64,000 nucleotides of DNA from Hymenobacter cavernae (GTDB taxonomy: Bacteria > Bacteroidota > Bacteroidia > Cytophagales > Hymenobacteraceae), in NCBI RefSeq assembly GCF_014641455.1, contig NZ_BMHT01000001.1, forward strand, positions 1 to 64,000. The letters are read 5' to 3'. The translations under genes were made by a program, and so were the position numbers. The notes beneath the pieces are model-generated. The model was not told where the DNA came from, did not search any database, and was given only the letters and a program-made list of their open reading frames with translations. Shown here piece by piece: positions 63,048-64,000 of this stretch (positions are counted from its first letter, which is position 1; each line of letters opens with the position of its first letter).

Positions 63048-64000
63048 ATGAAGAAACTTCTATGGTTTTTCCTGGCGCTCGGCGTGCTGTTGGCACCCCG
63101 CAGCTACGCCCAAACCAGCGGCCGAACCATCACGGGAACCGTTACGGCGGTAGCCGACCGGACGCCCCTGCCGGGCGTGAACATCGTCGTGAAAGGCACC
63201 ACCAACGGCACCCAAACCGGCGGCGATGGACGCTATACCCTAGGTAGCGTTCCGGAAGGCAGCACCCTGGTATTCAGCTTTATCGGCTACACGGCGCAGG
63301 AGCGCAAAGCCGACGCTAATACCATCGACGTGTCGCTGTCGTCGTCCACGCAGCAGCTCAAGGAAGCCGTCGTGACCGGCTACGGCATCCGGCAGGAAGA
63401 GGACAAGATCAACTCCGCCGTGCAGGTGGTGAAGGCCAAAGACATCATCGAATCGCGCCAGCCCAACATCGTGAATGCCATTCAGGGCAAGGTGGCCGGC
63501 GTGCAGATTACCAGCTCAGGTGGAGCGCCCGGCGAAGGTGCTTCCATCGTGATTCGCGGGGGCGCTTCGCTGGATTCTAACAACCAGCCGCTGTTCGTGA
63601 TTGACGGCATCATCATGGACAATTCGTCGTTTTCGGAGTCGACGGCGCCGGGCGGCGGTTCGGCCTTCAACGGCACCCTAGGTCGCTCGACGGCCAATCA
63701 GAACCGGGCCGGCGACCTGAACCCGGAAAACATCGAGAGTATGACGGTGCTGAAAGGCCCGGCCGCTTCGGCCATCTACGGCTTGCGCGCGGCCAACGGC
63801 GCCATCGTCATCACCACCAAAAAAGGCACGAAGGGCACCGTCAGCCTCAATTACCGCACGCAATTTTCGGTGGATGAGGTGAACCGGTTGCCCAAGCTGC
63901 AAGATCAGTACCGCCAGGGGGCTAACGGCGTCGTTGACCCACTGTCGCGCGTTTCGTGGGGTCCGCGCTTCCAGCCCGGCGAACCGATCTACGACAACCT
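63048..64000 (+). CDS. SusC/RagA-type TonB-dependent receptor (N-terminal part)
   Basis: The first 317 residues of an outer-membrane transporter cut by the window edge. The signal peptide is MKKLLWFFLALGVLLAPRSYAQ. The N-terminal CarboxypepD_reg-like domain (ITGTVTAVADRTPLPGVNIVVKG, about residues 27-105) is followed by the TonB box region with EAVVTGYG and the plug domain (NIVNAIQGKVAGVQI, VIRGGAS, LFVIDGIIMDN, ENIESMTVLKGPAASAIYG). The ATG at 63048 follows a terminator-like hairpin. SusC proteins pair with a SusD lipoprotein, expected just to the right. The substrate is unknown. Confidence 0.95.
   Translation, partial: MKKLLWFFLALGVLLAPRSYAQTSGRTITGTVTAVADRTPLPGVNIVVKGTTNGTQTGGDGRYTLGSVPEGSTLVFSFIGYTAQERKADANTIDVSLSSSTQQLKEAVVTGYGIRQEEDKINSAVQVVKAKDIIESRQPNIVNAIQGKVAGVQITSSGGAPGEGASIVIRGGASLDSNNQPLFVIDGIIMDNSSFSESTAPGGGSAFNGTLGRSTANQNRAGDLNPENIESMTVLKGPAASAIYGLRAANGAIVITTKKGTKGTVSLNYRTQFSVDEVNRLPKLQDQYRQGANGVVDPLSRVSWGPRFQPGEPIYDN

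Overview
The window looks like a chromosomal segment of a Bacteroidota bacterium, most likely a Hymenobacter-type member of the Cytophagales. This is inferred from the GC-rich genes, the TTG-N19-TAnnTTTG promoters, Por-type (T9SS) C-terminal sorting domains on secreted enzymes, a SusC/RagA receptor at the right edge, lipoproteins, and a trigger factor and ClpP of the Bacteroidota type. No rRNA, CRISPR array, prophage or transposase gene is visible. One tRNA, tRNA-Leu(UAG), is present.

Layout. 1-413: three tandem leftward promoters firing off the window edge. 414-4870 (minus): a tightly overlapping fur-STAS-purA unit and the (p)ppGpp synthetase/hydrolase. 5168-9058: tRNA-Leu, then tig-clpP-clpX (protein folding and ATP-dependent proteolysis). 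9078-15327: lpxB, a pterin synthase, hldD, and two secreted proteins (metallophosphoesterase, CotH-like) with sorting tails. 15386-26477: oxidoreductase/MarR, a DCC protein, three Ser/Thr/Gly-rich surface proteins, an HTTM membrane protein, and assorted enzymes and membrane proteins. 26606-30158: an exported beta-lactamase-family hydrolase and a DUF885 lipoprotein. 30408-37237 (minus): the complete Ile/Val pathway ilvD-ilvB-ilvN-ilvC-ilvA. 37705-45738: a rearranged urease locus (Ni permease-like ureH, fused ureAB, ureC, ureF, ureG, and inverted ureD) interrupted by AT-rich membrane genes and a GAF gene. 45750-62592: HAD phosphatase, pyruvate-oxidase-like enzyme, SDRs, GH43-like and GH3/beta-lactamase enzymes, antiporter, phosphoesterase, paired lipoproteins, OsmC and a DUF5009 acyltransferase. 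62826-64000: a leader region and the start of a SusC-type TonB receptor.

Two layers of non-coding structure stand out. First, a short palindrome, ACCTAGGT and its variants (consensus ASCTAGST), recurs through the whole window in genes and gaps, in every codon phase, inside stop codons and at the tip of a terminator. It resembles in concept the highly iterated palindromes (HIP1) of cyanobacteria. Second, most gaps between genes hold long inverted repeats that belong to several arm families. Several unrelated arm families enclose the same inner 12-mer, TCGTTCAACGAT, which suggests a modular REP/REPIN- or MITE-like element with exchangeable arms. These occupy every junction in the ilv operon after ilvB and several in the urease locus. 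A Cys-codon leader ORF followed by a terminator upstream of susC, and a 33-bp direct repeat bracketing an AT-rich gene within the urease cluster, are further candidates for follow-up.
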